From Salvator merianae (lineage: Eukaryota > Chordata > Lepidosauria > Squamata > Teiidae): 64,000 bases of DNA. Position 1 is the first letter of the stretch. Each line of letters starts with the position of its first letter. Shown here piece by piece: positions 24,301 through 31,742 of this stretch. Location: the NCBI GenBank assembly GCA_003586115.2, contig QVOM02000049.1, positions 18,233,470-18,297,469 of the forward strand. Direction: 5' to 3'. Under the pieces are notes generated by a model. The model had not been told where the DNA came from. It worked only from the letters and a program-made list of their open reading frames with translations, and made no database searches. The position numbers and the translations under genes are program-made.

Positions 24301-27300
24301 GACCGATGACCCCCTAGATGAAAAAATCCTTCTCCTTGCCAGTCCTAACTCTCTTACCCATCAGCTTTATAGAATGCCCCCTGGTCCTAGTGTTGTGCAG
24401 TAGGGTCACCAGGTCAATTCCCAGCCTCATCCCAGAAGTAGGCAATGGCAAACCACTTCTGTATCTCTGCCAAGATACATAGAGGTGCCCATAGAGGTGC
24501 CCATGCAGTCAATCAGGAGTCAGTCCTAGCTTGGTGGTACCCAACAACAGCAAAGCTTATGGCTGATATCTTGACCAAAGGAGAAGTAAATCTGAGGCTG
24601 CATCTTCATTATGCAGCAAAGATTCCTTTGGGTGATCACCTGTTGCACCTGTGCGTGAAAAGCAAAGAGGCCCTCTGTGTGTAAGTGCAGAGGCTTAGAT
24701 GGGCAGCCTCTCTGGCAGGAGTGGAACCTGGAAGTTGCATCAAGAGGCAGAGAGAAGGTCACTATAGTGGAGGCACTTGCCCTGGGAACCTCCAATGGAG
24801 CCAATTAAAACCATCTGTAGGAATCTTGACTGAAGCTTTACAGGAGCAATCCTTAAGGAACGCAGGAAGACTGGGCTCTAAATCAACACAACCAAGACCA
24901 AGTAACACTGGGAACAGTGATGTGGAACCTGTGGTCTTCCAGATTTTGTTGGGCTCATCCCCCCAAATGGTTGGCAGCTTAGGAGCTAAAGTCTATGAAG
25001 AGGACCCATAGCTTCCCACCCTTGATTTAAGCAAGCGTAAAATATCTCAAACATGAATTTTACTTGACTAAAGGATTCCTTCAGAAATTTAGTGCATATT
25101 CCTTCAAGAGGTAATATTAATGGCAGTGTCTTTCTTCCACAGGTGGCCAAAGTACTGTGGTGGTATTATTTCTCCAAAGTCATTGAATTTGCCGACACAA
25201 TGTTCTTTGTGTTGAGGAAGAAAAACAGTCAGATTACTTTTCTTCATGTTTATCATCATGCCACTATGTTTAACATCTGGTGGTGTGTCATGAACTGGAT
25301 ACCATGTGGACAAAGTGAGTATTTGGAGGCATATGTGTAAGACGTAGAAAAATAATACTCCTAGGAAAATTTCAGACATGGTAGGATCTGAGTGCAGGTA
25401 TGGCACCTTTGAGGAAAAGTGCAGTAGATTTCATTTGGTAAACATGGGCAGAAGGATAAGCAGTTTCACATGGATTTTTAACTGAACACTCCTGCATCTA
25501 TAGCTCAGGGGCAGGTCCTTTATTGTGCATGTAGAAGGTCACAGGTTCAGTTACCACTGCAATCATCTGGGGAGATTCTGCTGTGAGTACCACCAATCAC
25601 TGAAGGTCATTTTGAAGTGTCCTGCAGCAGTGCCTTCTCTGCGTTGGCATTCACATTCTAGAATGTTCTTCCTTCAGATGTTTGTGAATCACCTCTTGTT
25701 ATATCTTTTAAAAAACATATTAATTTACCCAGGCATTCCTGGAGTGAATTAATGTCGAACTTGTGACCTCTACCCAGTTTTTAAGAGTTTTATTGTTACG
25801 TTCTATTCTTACTGTTTTTCCTAGGAAGCAGCAATATAAAAATGTTTTAAATAAATAACTTATATGGAATTGTTAAAGCCATTTTCAGGGCAAGCATCAA
25901 GGAAAACAGCATGGCAGACAAAGGGCATCTTCAGCTTTTATGAACTTTGTTTCTGATTGTACTTGAACCCATCACATACCTTTGATCTATGTTTCGCATG
26001 CATGATTGGTCATTGTCATATAAGATGACGTGGCACATAGCACTTACTTTCTGGACAGAGCCACCATCTTCAGTGTGGCTTCTGCAGGGGTTGAAAAAGA
26101 AGCCCATGCATGCATGGTGGCCACAACACACATACCTGGGTGTGAGTGTTCCAGAGGGGCTTATCTCTGGGATATCGCTGCTGCCGTGAAATTGAGCTGG
26201 TATCTGGCCGTAGTTGAAAGCTTCACTCTTGATTGTTGAGTAGATAGCCTCTGATAGAATGCTACTTCCTGCTCCCACCCCACCCCAATAAATTCATTGT
26301 CTGATGCTACAAGATCAGCCGTGTCATCTGATTCTGCTGGAATAAACTTGAAGAACCATGGTTGTAAAGGCTCTGGGTAGCTCTTAGAATGTAAAAGAAA
26401 CCTCACAAAATTGTATAGTCAGCCATACTATTAATGCTCAGAAACAATTTGTGGTAATGTATGTTTTAATTCAATTTCAGGTTTCTTTGGACCCACCTTG
26501 AACAGTTTTATCCATGTTCTTATGTATTCCTACTATGGCCTGTCAGTCATTCCATCCATGAGAAAGTATCTGTGGTGGAAGAAATACCTCACTCAGGCGC
26601 AACTGGTACATTATCTCCTCCATTATCATAGTGTTTTAAAAATATCAAACCCTAAGAAATGAACCAAATTGAAGATCTGAGTATAAAACACTTTGTAAAG
26701 AAGGCAAAGGTAAGGGGGAAACAAATGAATCACTGTAGGAGGGGGCGGAAAAGGAAATGGTGAGTGCAAGAGAAGAAATTGAGTTGTGCATTAGGTGAGA
26801 GGAAACTAGTATCGTATACATAAAGATTACATTCATAGCTGATTATTACTATCGAATTGTATGCCTAACGTATGGCCTTCCATACAAGAGAGAGAGCAGA
26901 AGCTTTCCTAGGTCTCTGAACCAGTTAGGTGAGCTGCTGCATAAAACAGCCAATAGCATCGTGGAGCTTAAGAGTGGGGCAAGGATCCCTAATGGAAGTG
27001 ACAGAGATAAAGAACCAAAGCGTTTGAGAACTGGAGAGAGGAGGAACTGAGCATCACTCACTCTAATGCGAGTTGGCATGGAAGGTTCCTGGCATGGAGG
27101 AGATAGCCAGATAAAATCATTTTTAATTTTAAAGCCATTAAAACTTGTTGAATGTAGCAATGCCTTAAAGTTCTCTGTGTTTGAGAGGGCTCTTTCTGGC
27201 AAGTTCCAACACAGCAAAAATGGCAGACATGCATCCTTCCGGATATTGCAGAATACCAGGTCCCATCTTTCTTTCCTTCCTGTCTGTCATGTCAGTCAAA

Positions 27301-30300
27301 GCTGATGGGGGCTATAATTCGGCAGCTTCTGGAGGGGCACACAAGAGCCAGCTAGTACCACTGGTCCTGCTGTTGGGCAGGTGGCACTCTGAAGCAACCT
27401 CCCTTGCAGAAAGTAAAACATAGGCTTCCCTAAATATTCACACGTTTTTGTTACATTATTCCATATGGATGTTAAAAGTAACACAAAAGCTTCCCCCAAA
27501 CATTCATTTGTTTTCGTTACATTACCATATAGGTGCCCAAAGGTTATATGAGTGGGCAACCCTGAAGCCAGGAACACAGATTAGACCTGGAAACTATGGC
27601 TGTGATCATACTAGGGATTTTTAAAACCTCCTGAATAAAATGAGCAAATAATTCCTAGGCGCTCAGAAAAAAAGCCTTCCAAACACACTTATTTGTTTAT
27701 TTGGCTAAAAACTTACCCGAAGTGCAGCCTATTCGCTTCAACAGCCAAGCTACCATGACTGCAATGGGTGCTGCTCACTGATTGGCCACTGGGTAGGAAA
27801 TCCCTGCTGTTTTGCTGAAGCAGTTTCCAACTTCTTAACCCCTTAACGGACTGGTTTTTGTTAGCAATTGCAAATGAAATAATTTTTAACTAAGTCTCTG
27901 TCTCCTCACTTTGCATTTTTATATGAAGTCTACGTGCTTTTTAAGTACATTTCTAAGGAAGGCAGAATAGGAGTAATATTTTTAGTTTCAGGTTTGTTTG
28001 ATCTGCTTATTGGGTTCAAAAGGAAACTCTGGCTGCTGGCAAGAGCTTACTAGTGCCTCTCCCTGATTGTCTGATGGGTTCCTCTTCCTCTAGGTCTTAT
28101 TGGTTGCCTCCCCATAACAAACAATTCAAGGCTGCAATTGATGGAGGTGCTCATTGCTCGGCATAAGGCAACTCGAGAATTGTTTTCTCCCCAGTTGTTG
28201 AAGGGGTGCATAATTACAGGCTTGGAGGCAGAATAGGGCAAATGTTTTTATTTCCAGTTTGGTCTCCCAGGTCAAATTCACTCAGAAGGTGACTGAAATA
28301 GCTAGTCTGAACACACCCTATTTTTCATGGTAACTTCTTCAGCGTGACCATTGCAGCCTTTTTGCAATAAAACACACTCTTATGTACAATTAAATAAACA
28401 GAATAAAGCAAATGTGTATGAGCGGTGGCTCAGCAGAACTTGTAAATGATAACAAAATTATCATCTGCATGACAAAAGGCTAAATATCACCTGGACAAAA
28501 ACAAAGTCTGGAAATAATAAACGACAGTGTCTCTTCCTTCAACAGATACAGTTTTTACTCACCATTACACACACTCTCAGTGCAGCTGTGAAGCCCTGTG
28601 GATTTCCATTTGGTTGCCTCATGTTCCAGTCCTCGTACATGACCACACTGGTCATTCTATTTGTTAATTTTTATATTAAGGTAAGTTCAGTAGAAAGAAT
28701 GTAATCCTTTAAGAAGTATTTTATGTGCAATAACAGGACTGATGGTGACTATCATTTTCCTAACTTCTAAAGAATCAGGATTGTTTCTTCCTATATGCCA
28801 TTTTCTTTCTGCCAGATTACTAATTATTAAGATGAATTTGGGGATCAATAAGATATAATTAAGGTAAATGCTGGTACACCATCAGCAGTTCTGTCATACT
28901 CACTATAGCACCATGTTTTCAACTGGATATTCAACAGAAAACATTGCAGTATAGAACTGAGTTTGTTGCTGTTTTATTACTATTTTCCTGCTCTAATGCA
29001 TCCCAGACAAAGCAGAGATGACAGCAAAATCAAATTTCATAGAAGCACTAATAATTCAAAGAAAGCTAAGGTCACTAGTATAATTCAAATGCAGCAGAAT
29101 CTGGCATAATGCTGCACAGTGCACCAACACTTTAGCAATCAGCCTGGATACCTTTAAGAAAGGACTGGACAGATTCATGGGGATCAGGTGTATCAATGGC
29201 TACTAGAATGGATGCCTAGGTACTGCCTCCAGGCTAGAGAGACAGGCAGAAAGTCTGTAAAACCATTTGCGGGGAGACAAGAGCAGGTGAAGGTTTTGCC
29301 TTTGCATTCTGCTCGAGATGCTCAGAAGCAGTTGGTGGGCCACTGTGTGAGACAGAATGCTGGACGAGATGGGCCATGGCCTGATCCAGCAAGGCTCCTC
29401 TTATGTTCTTAAGGGCGTAGCTACAGTCCAAGTCCAGCTGAAAATACCTAGCGGTGCAAAATGGGTAACAATACACAGTGATTCATCTCTAAATGTTTCT
29501 GATCAACTTGCTTTAGTCTGACTGAGCATGACAATGCAGTTGCATCAGCAACATGTACAAAAGTTCTGCAGCCCCTCACCGGTGAATCAGGGAGCCTGTT
29601 CACGCTGGAGTGCTAGTGAGCATCCGGATGTTCACCAGTACAGTGCATCTGGATTTTGTGGAGGCCTAACTATTCGGGAACATCTGCAGATTCTGTCAAA
29701 GGCTACTAGCTGTGGACAACTAAATCGTTGTCTGCAGTTGTACCAGGAACAGCTGATTGCTCCCAGTACACAGCGTTCATACCTACTTCCGGGTGCAAAT
29801 GCTGAACACCATGGTGCAGCTGCAGCTGTGCAGTCACACGCTGCGTTTCTGGTTGCCTTGGCAGTGGCCAGATGTTTCTGCGGCTGCTATTATGGTGAGC
29901 AGCCAACATTCGCACTGCAAGTGCTGGAAGCCCAGGTCCAGGTTGTTCCAGTCCTTGCAGTGCAGATGGCTACCACACCATGTGGTCTGTTCCACCTTAG
30001 AATGGTAGAATTCTAAGAATGGTAGAATTCTAAGAATTCTAGAATTCTACCATTCTAAGGTGGAAAGTGGGAAAGGTCCAGGGTCATTCTTTTTGCCCTC
30101 AAATGCAGAAAGGGACTGACTATAGCCACTTTGTTTCAGCAAGGGATTCTGCAGAAGCAAGAATATAGTTTCTGCACAATAAATGTGCTTTGTTATTAAC
30201 TTGTTTCACACGCTCTACCAGCCTCCTCTCCCCTTCCTTCTCACCCCTGGCAAGCTGCACTAGTTTTGCTATTATGATGTTACATTCTCCCATTTCTCAA

Positions 30301-31742
30301 AGAAATGCTACTTTTTTTTTTAATTTGGAAAAATGTTTTCTCTCCAGCAAAGTACAATCAGTTCTGTTCCCTGTTCTGGAAATGTAGCACTGCATTGCCT
30401 GCCTTGCACTATTGTAAAAGTAAAAGAAAAAATAACAATATAGCTAATTCTTCTCCTAGCAGTCATGTTATAAGTCCTATCCTAAATTCTTGAGACCATT
30501 TGCCAGCCTGCATTTTTAAAAAAAAGAAAAGCAGATGAGGCAAAATGTCCCTCATATCTGTAGTATTGGACATGGCACATTATTTTATCATATCTTGCAG
30601 AAATGACTATTATATAAGGAAGTGGGTAAAGAGTCTAGTTTAGGGATACCAACTTAGTTACTCTGGATAGGTTTAATTGCTTTTGCTGTTGGTCTTTAAA
30701 GATTAGTACTGAATTGAATTAAAATTGACCAGAGGACAGATTTATGCAGAAGCTTCATTGCCCTAAGCACACTTTATGTCTGTCTACACTTTACCTGAAA
30801 ATGCTTATAGTCAACCTGCCCTGCTTTCCTTGCTTTTTAGAAAAGCTTCTTTAAGAGGGGATGCACAGTAGCAGGAATAGTCAAGGAGGGATCAGTTTTG
30901 CCTTTCTTTTCCTGCTGCCCTCCCATTCTGATCTTTTTAAATTGGCCGTTGCTTCTTGGTGGGATGCTTTGACCTTCTAGAGTGGTGTGTATGAAGACCA
31001 GCACCAGTATTTCCATCCTACCTCCCCAATACATTCACAGCGACAGAGAGAATCAAAACAAGGATTCCTTTCACAGATATAGGTTGCCACCAGATGGCAA
31101 GAGGCAAATGTGGGATCTTGTTTAGATCCCATAATTGCCTCTTACCAGCCCTGCCAATCGGTCTGAGGCTTTCTCCTGATGACGAAAATACCCGGGAGTA
31201 CACAAACACCCACTACTGCACTTGCGCAGTGGGCCTTTTCGACCCAATTTCGCTCCCGTGCTTGGGCAGTGGGTTTTTCCAACAAGATGGATCCTGGTTG
31301 CAAGTGCCCAGACAAGGTAAGCAATATCACTATTTCGAGAAAACCCAGGTTTGGAGTTCTTTTGATAATCTGGGATTTCATCCCTGTATCCCAGGACTAC
31401 ATTGGGGCTGCATCGGATATGTGTGGCAATCCCAATATAGAACTGGGATGAACCCGGGTTTTATACCCTGTCTGGATGCAGCCATAACGTCCTGCACAGT
31501 ATAAAATGTGTGCTGCTGTGTGTATACATACATAAAACATGGCTACAACTAATATATTAAAAATCTGTTTGGAGGAGGGCAGTTCTAACTTCGTTTCCTT
31601 CCTTTTCTTTTTCTAGACATACCAGAAGAGACCTTCAAGGACAGATACAAAAAATGTCCCCCTGGTGACAGAACTCAAGAATGGATTACATAAAGACTAC
31701 ATAATGGCTGCTAATGGTGCTCTGAATAAAAAAGCACAATAA
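6942..31742 (+). CDS. ELOVL2: ELOVL2, very-long-chain PUFA elongase (exons 2-8, start exon outside window)
   Basis: ELOVL2 is the ER-membrane 3-ketoacyl-CoA synthase that adds two carbons to C20-C22 polyunsaturated acyl-CoAs, a step towards DHA. Seven coding exons join in phase: 6942-7005, 12718-12905, 21142-21219, 25143-25314, 26481-26605, 28546-28680 and 31617-31742. They give 295 codons plus stop-adjacent residues, so 296 residues if exon 1 supplies only Met, which equals the human length as I recall it. Family motifs are present: KxxExxDT (K123-T130), the catalytic histidine box HVYHH (146-150), MYxYY (183-187), TQAQ (206-209), and a C-terminal KKAQ dilysine ER-retrieval signal. The protein is hydrophobic and multipass, as expected. 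No stop or frameshift interrupts it. Exon 1 and its promoter are not recognisable upstream. I recognise it as ELOVL2 rather than ELOVL5 from the N-terminal LKAFD..VN.F motif, the exon-4 stretch STWEGG-like/[12 protein letters not shown] and the KKAQ end. The neighbouring SYCP2L-like gene supports this. Confidence 0.96.
7006..7990. other. ELOVL2 intron 2, first part
   Basis: Intronic sequence; nothing recognised beyond the exon 2 donor at 7006. Confidence 0.4.
8045..9150. repeat. Diverged short-period tandem-like repeats
   Basis: A motif of the form tttTCACAgactGCaaTGcTGAA recurs at about 8048, 8104, 8164, 8878, 8937, 9017 and 9127. It is often followed by an acacaaatgcc-like stretch. Units are degenerate and spaced roughly 56-110 bp. 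A stretch without the motif (8290-8800) splits them into two blocks. Confidence 0.55.
8543..8558. repeat. Poly(A) tract
   Basis: Sixteen consecutive A residues, possibly the tail of an unrecognised retroelement. Confidence 0.9.
9818..10340 (+). mobile_element. Harbinger-like hairpin MITE, truncated copy
   Basis: It begins GGCCTTTTCACACTTG, matching the terminal repeat of the intact copy at 20217. It shares the interior words (CTAGTGAG/CTAGC-type start, caatTGCgcctgTGCatgcctgc, caTGaCAGcaGCCgGAcac, ccttagaatgg). The right terminal repeat is lost. Confidence 0.65.
10710..11097 (+). mobile_element. hAT-type MITE carrying a CpG-rich minisatellite
   Basis: The element body is 10718-11089. It starts CAGTGGCGTAG and ends CTATGCCACTG, an 11-bp inverted repeat with one mismatch. 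Near-identical 8-bp flanks, ATTAGAAA and GTTAGAAA, look like the target duplication. It contains no transposase. Its interior is unusually GC- and CpG-rich for this window. Confidence 0.82.
10907..11056. repeat. 17-bp minisatellite, nine copies
   Basis: The unit ccgcccagcacaacgcg is repeated from 10907; the ninth copy starts at 11043 and its last three bases diverge. The copies are otherwise essentially identical, so the array is young or homogenised. It creates long spurious ORFs in several frames on both strands (Ala/Arg/Cys/Gly-rich or Pro/Thr/Arg-rich). Confidence 0.97.
11944..12043. repeat. GC-rich repeat, single-arm relative of the foldback at 19677
   Basis: The stretch with cagtacggagg, cagccATGGCGcgctt-like and aacacccgggcttaaag words aligns with the right arm of the 19677-19897 inverted repeat. 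No matching left arm is evident. Confidence 0.75.
12044..12260 (+). mobile_element. Possible L2/CR1-like LINE fragment
   Basis: The stretch around 12107-12150, with tgtttcagaggctgggggccaccaaag-type wording, resembles the 3' region of old amniote LINEs. A comparable piece lies at 56905-56970. The call is made from memory of the family style only. Confidence 0.35.
12718..12905 (+). CDS. ELOVL2: ELOVL2 exon 3
   Basis: The acceptor is ttccttcag and the donor is gtgagt. It completes Asp23 and encodes residues 24-85, including the first membrane segment after PRVRGW and a second around [13 protein letters not shown]. It ends in phase 0. Confidence 0.96.
13186..13217. repeat. (AC)16 microsatellite
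   Basis: A perfect dinucleotide run in ELOVL2 intron 3. Confidence 0.98.
13985..14100 (+). mobile_element. LINE 3' end (L2/CR1-like)
   Basis: The pattern is a 'cttgccctgagtccttcag..tataggttgcataaaa' block followed by TTAATTAATTAAATAA-type short tandem repeats. It matches the 3' termini of old amniote LINEs. Confidence 0.5.
14341..14359. repeat. Poly(A) tract
   Basis: Nineteen consecutive A residues. Confidence 0.95.
14662..15015 (-). mobile_element. Harbinger-like hairpin MITE, inverted copy
   Basis: The left end is GGCCCTTCTGCACT and the right end AGCGCAAACAGGCCCC; these are the terminal repeats of the 20217 family in reverse orientation. The hairpin (14682-14690 with 14703-14711) is at the left, as expected for the flip. 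Interior words (tgCCATGACAGtgGCtg, caTCTGGgagcagCTG) are shared. Confidence 0.75.
15322..15355. repeat. (TG)17 microsatellite
   Basis: A perfect dinucleotide run. Confidence 0.98.
15356..16525. other. ELOVL2 intron 3, no recognised feature
   Basis: AT-rich intron sequence without exon-like or repeat signals that I can name. Confidence 0.35.
16526..16938 (-). mobile_element. Harbinger-like hairpin MITE, inverted copy
   Basis: The left end carries a 17-bp perfect hairpin (16541-16557 with 16566-16582, 8-nt loop). The right end GTGCAAACAGGCCC matches the 20217 copy's left terminus in reverse. No clear 3-bp flanking duplication is seen. Confidence 0.75.
17620..18230 (-). mobile_element. CR1 LINE, 5'-truncated 3' portion
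   Basis: The left end, agaatcataaagttggaag-like, is the antisense of the CR1 3' terminus (..CTTCCAACTCTATGATTCT). On the minus strand, 17907-17692 reads the C-terminal CR1 ORF2 segment ([19 protein letters not shown], then FKERLDRHL). Sequence beyond it (aCTCCAGATGcGGtCTGACCAaggc) continues the antisense CR1 3' region. It is truncated near 18230. Confidence 0.92.
18701..18722. repeat. (GT)11 microsatellite
   Basis: A perfect dinucleotide run. Confidence 0.97.
18869..18906 (+). pseudogene. U2 snRNA-derived fragment
   Basis: The segment ttTCTCaaCCTTTTaGCTAAGgTCAAGgaTAGT matches the conserved 5' end of U2 snRNA at about 28 of 37 positions. Many differences are transitions. The Sm-site and 3' stem regions are not visible, so this is a short truncated relic rather than a gene. 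Confidence 0.5.
19677..19897. repeat. GC-rich foldback (large imperfect inverted repeat)
   Basis: The arms 19677-19784 and 19789-19897 are reverse complements at very roughly 85-90 percent identity, closing on a 4-nt loop (tcaa). The sequence is rich in CpG and in blocks such as CCCGGGTGTT and CAGTACGGAGGC. A single-arm relative occurs at 11944-12043, so it is an interspersed family. No coding content. Confidence 0.9.
20214..20695 (+). mobile_element. PIF/Harbinger-like MITE, intact copy with TAA target duplication
   Basis: The body is 20217-20692 (476 bp), starting GGGCCTGTTTGCAC and ending GTGTGAAAAGGCCC. It is flanked by TAA at 20214-20216 and 20693-20695. These termini and a 3-bp TWA duplication are the hallmarks of PIF/Harbinger elements. 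A hairpin sits near the right end (20627-20638 with 20664-20675). No transposase ORF, so non-autonomous. Confidence 0.85.
20733..20925 (+). mobile_element. tRNA-derived SINE, degenerate
   Basis: It shows the tail pattern common in squamate SINEs: gcaAACCAtttcTaTATCTGCCAAGAAAAC.. then ccaGGAGTCAGgccCAaCTTGATGGCac. The upstream tRNA-like part (aactgcaagTTTGATCCtt) is decayed. Confidence 0.65.
21142..21219 (+). CDS. ELOVL2: ELOVL2 exon 4
   Basis: It is 78 nt, exactly 26 codons, phase 0 to 0. A long T-tract and gcag form the acceptor; the donor is gtaaga. It encodes the lumenal loop, with [10 protein letters not shown] and SAGEADIR, typical of ELOVL2. Confidence 0.96.
21345..21610 (+). mobile_element. 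MITE, partial relative of the element at 34440
   Basis: Shared ordered words with 34540-34720 include a tagactgg block, an aaatggc/aaaatggtgcttt..tccagt block, agatc..ggtctac, and actataccacggg. It begins near agGGCTCTTTCCAGACAGGGC. The right end is not defined. Confidence 0.5.
22140..22453 (+). mobile_element. Harbinger-like hairpin MITE, left-truncated copy
   Basis: It shares interior blocks with the 20217 copy (agtaaagtGCATCTGCa, tgCCATGGCAGcaGCcaGAcg, ctggtcTCCTGCTg, ccATGTTAGAACAGGa). It ends gcgaaaATGCCC followed by TAA. The left terminal repeat is missing. Confidence 0.7.
23147..23186 (+). repeat. 20-bp tandem duplication
   Basis: Two perfect adjacent copies of tctgggtaacggtacatgag. 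Confidence 0.97.
24000..24395 (-). mobile_element. CR1-like LINE 3' end, antisense
   Basis: This is the reverse complement of the family seen at 29140, 40000, 45370 and 48515: it starts acataagagga..cctggatcaggccacggcccatct and extends further into the element (ttccatagaccgatgaccccct). It is truncated at the right. Confidence 0.85.
24396..24548 (+). mobile_element. tRNA-derived SINE tail fragment
   Basis: It carries agGGTCACCAGGTCAATTCCC (B-box-like), ggCAATGGCAAACCACTTCTG and caGGAGTCAGtcc..ttggtggtaccCAACAACA. This is the same family as 20733-20925. An 18-bp piece (catagaggtgccc) is duplicated inside. Confidence 0.65.
25143..25314 (+). CDS. ELOVL2: ELOVL2 exon 5 (catalytic histidine box)
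   Basis: It encodes residues 112-168 plus one base. It carries KVIEFADT (elongase KxxExxDT motif), FVLRKK and the HVYHH catalytic box at residues 146-150, then [12 protein letters not shown]. The acceptor is cttccacag and the donor gtgagt, giving phase 0 to 1. Confidence 0.97.
25495..25580 (+). mobile_element. tRNA-derived SINE head fragment
   Basis: Around 25498-25550 it reads taTAGCTCAGgGGCAG..tgtgCATGtAGAAGGTCacAGGTTCAgttac. This has an A-box-like and a GGTTCAAT-type B-box at tRNA spacing. The remainder is decayed. Confidence 0.6.
25650..25862 (+). mobile_element. Possible LINE 3' fragment
   Basis: It ends with a ggaagcagcaaTATAAAAATGTTTTAAATAAATAAc pattern, like L2/CR1-type 3' termini. 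Family assignment is tentative. Confidence 0.35.
26481..26605 (+). CDS. ELOVL2: ELOVL2 exon 6
   Basis: The acceptor is ttcaatttcag and the exon is phase 1 to 0. It encodes [19 protein letters not shown] and [12 protein letters not shown]. The donor is gtacat, a weak variant of the consensus, but conservation across the junction (QL then IQF) fixes it. Confidence 0.95.
26606..28545. other. ELOVL2 intron 6, no firm feature
   Basis: Several spurious ORFs occur, but no exon-like or repeat signal is clear enough to name. The stretch 27585-28320 may be a mobile element without recognisable ends. Confidence 0.3.
28546..28680 (+). CDS. ELOVL2: ELOVL2 exon 7
   Basis: It is 135 nt, 45 codons, phase 0 to 0. 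The acceptor is cttcaacag and the donor gtaagt. It encodes [19 protein letters not shown] and a last membrane span ending in VNFYIK. Confidence 0.96.
29140..29415 (+). mobile_element. CR1-like LINE 3' end
   Basis: It starts within aGCCTGGATAcctTTAAGAAaGGAcTgGACAGATTCATG and ends GATCCAGCAaGGCTCCTCTTATGTTCTTA, the conserved 3' terminus of this LINE family. It is 5'-truncated. Confidence 0.85.
29590..30079 (+). mobile_element. Harbinger-like hairpin MITE
   Basis: The left end GGGAGCCTGTTCACGCT and right end GTGGGAAAGGTCC are diverged versions of the 20217 termini. Near the right end a 24-bp perfect inverted repeat (29992-30015 with 30040-30063) surrounds internal GAATTC-rich repeats. No clean 3-bp duplication. 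Confidence 0.75.
31617..31742 (+). CDS. ELOVL2: ELOVL2 exon 8 (terminal coding exon)
   Basis: The acceptor is tttttctag. It encodes the 41-residue cytosolic tail from TYQKRPSR to NKKAQ, and the stop TAA is at 31740-31742. KK at positions -4 and -3 is the classical dilysine ER-retrieval signal. Confidence 0.96.
   Translation, partial: TYQKRPSRTDTKNVPLVTELKNGLHKDYIMAANGALNKKAQ

Noticed and set aside
29528..30016. 162-codon + strand ORF
   Set aside because: It runs across a MITE and its flank, has no domain features and no splice context.
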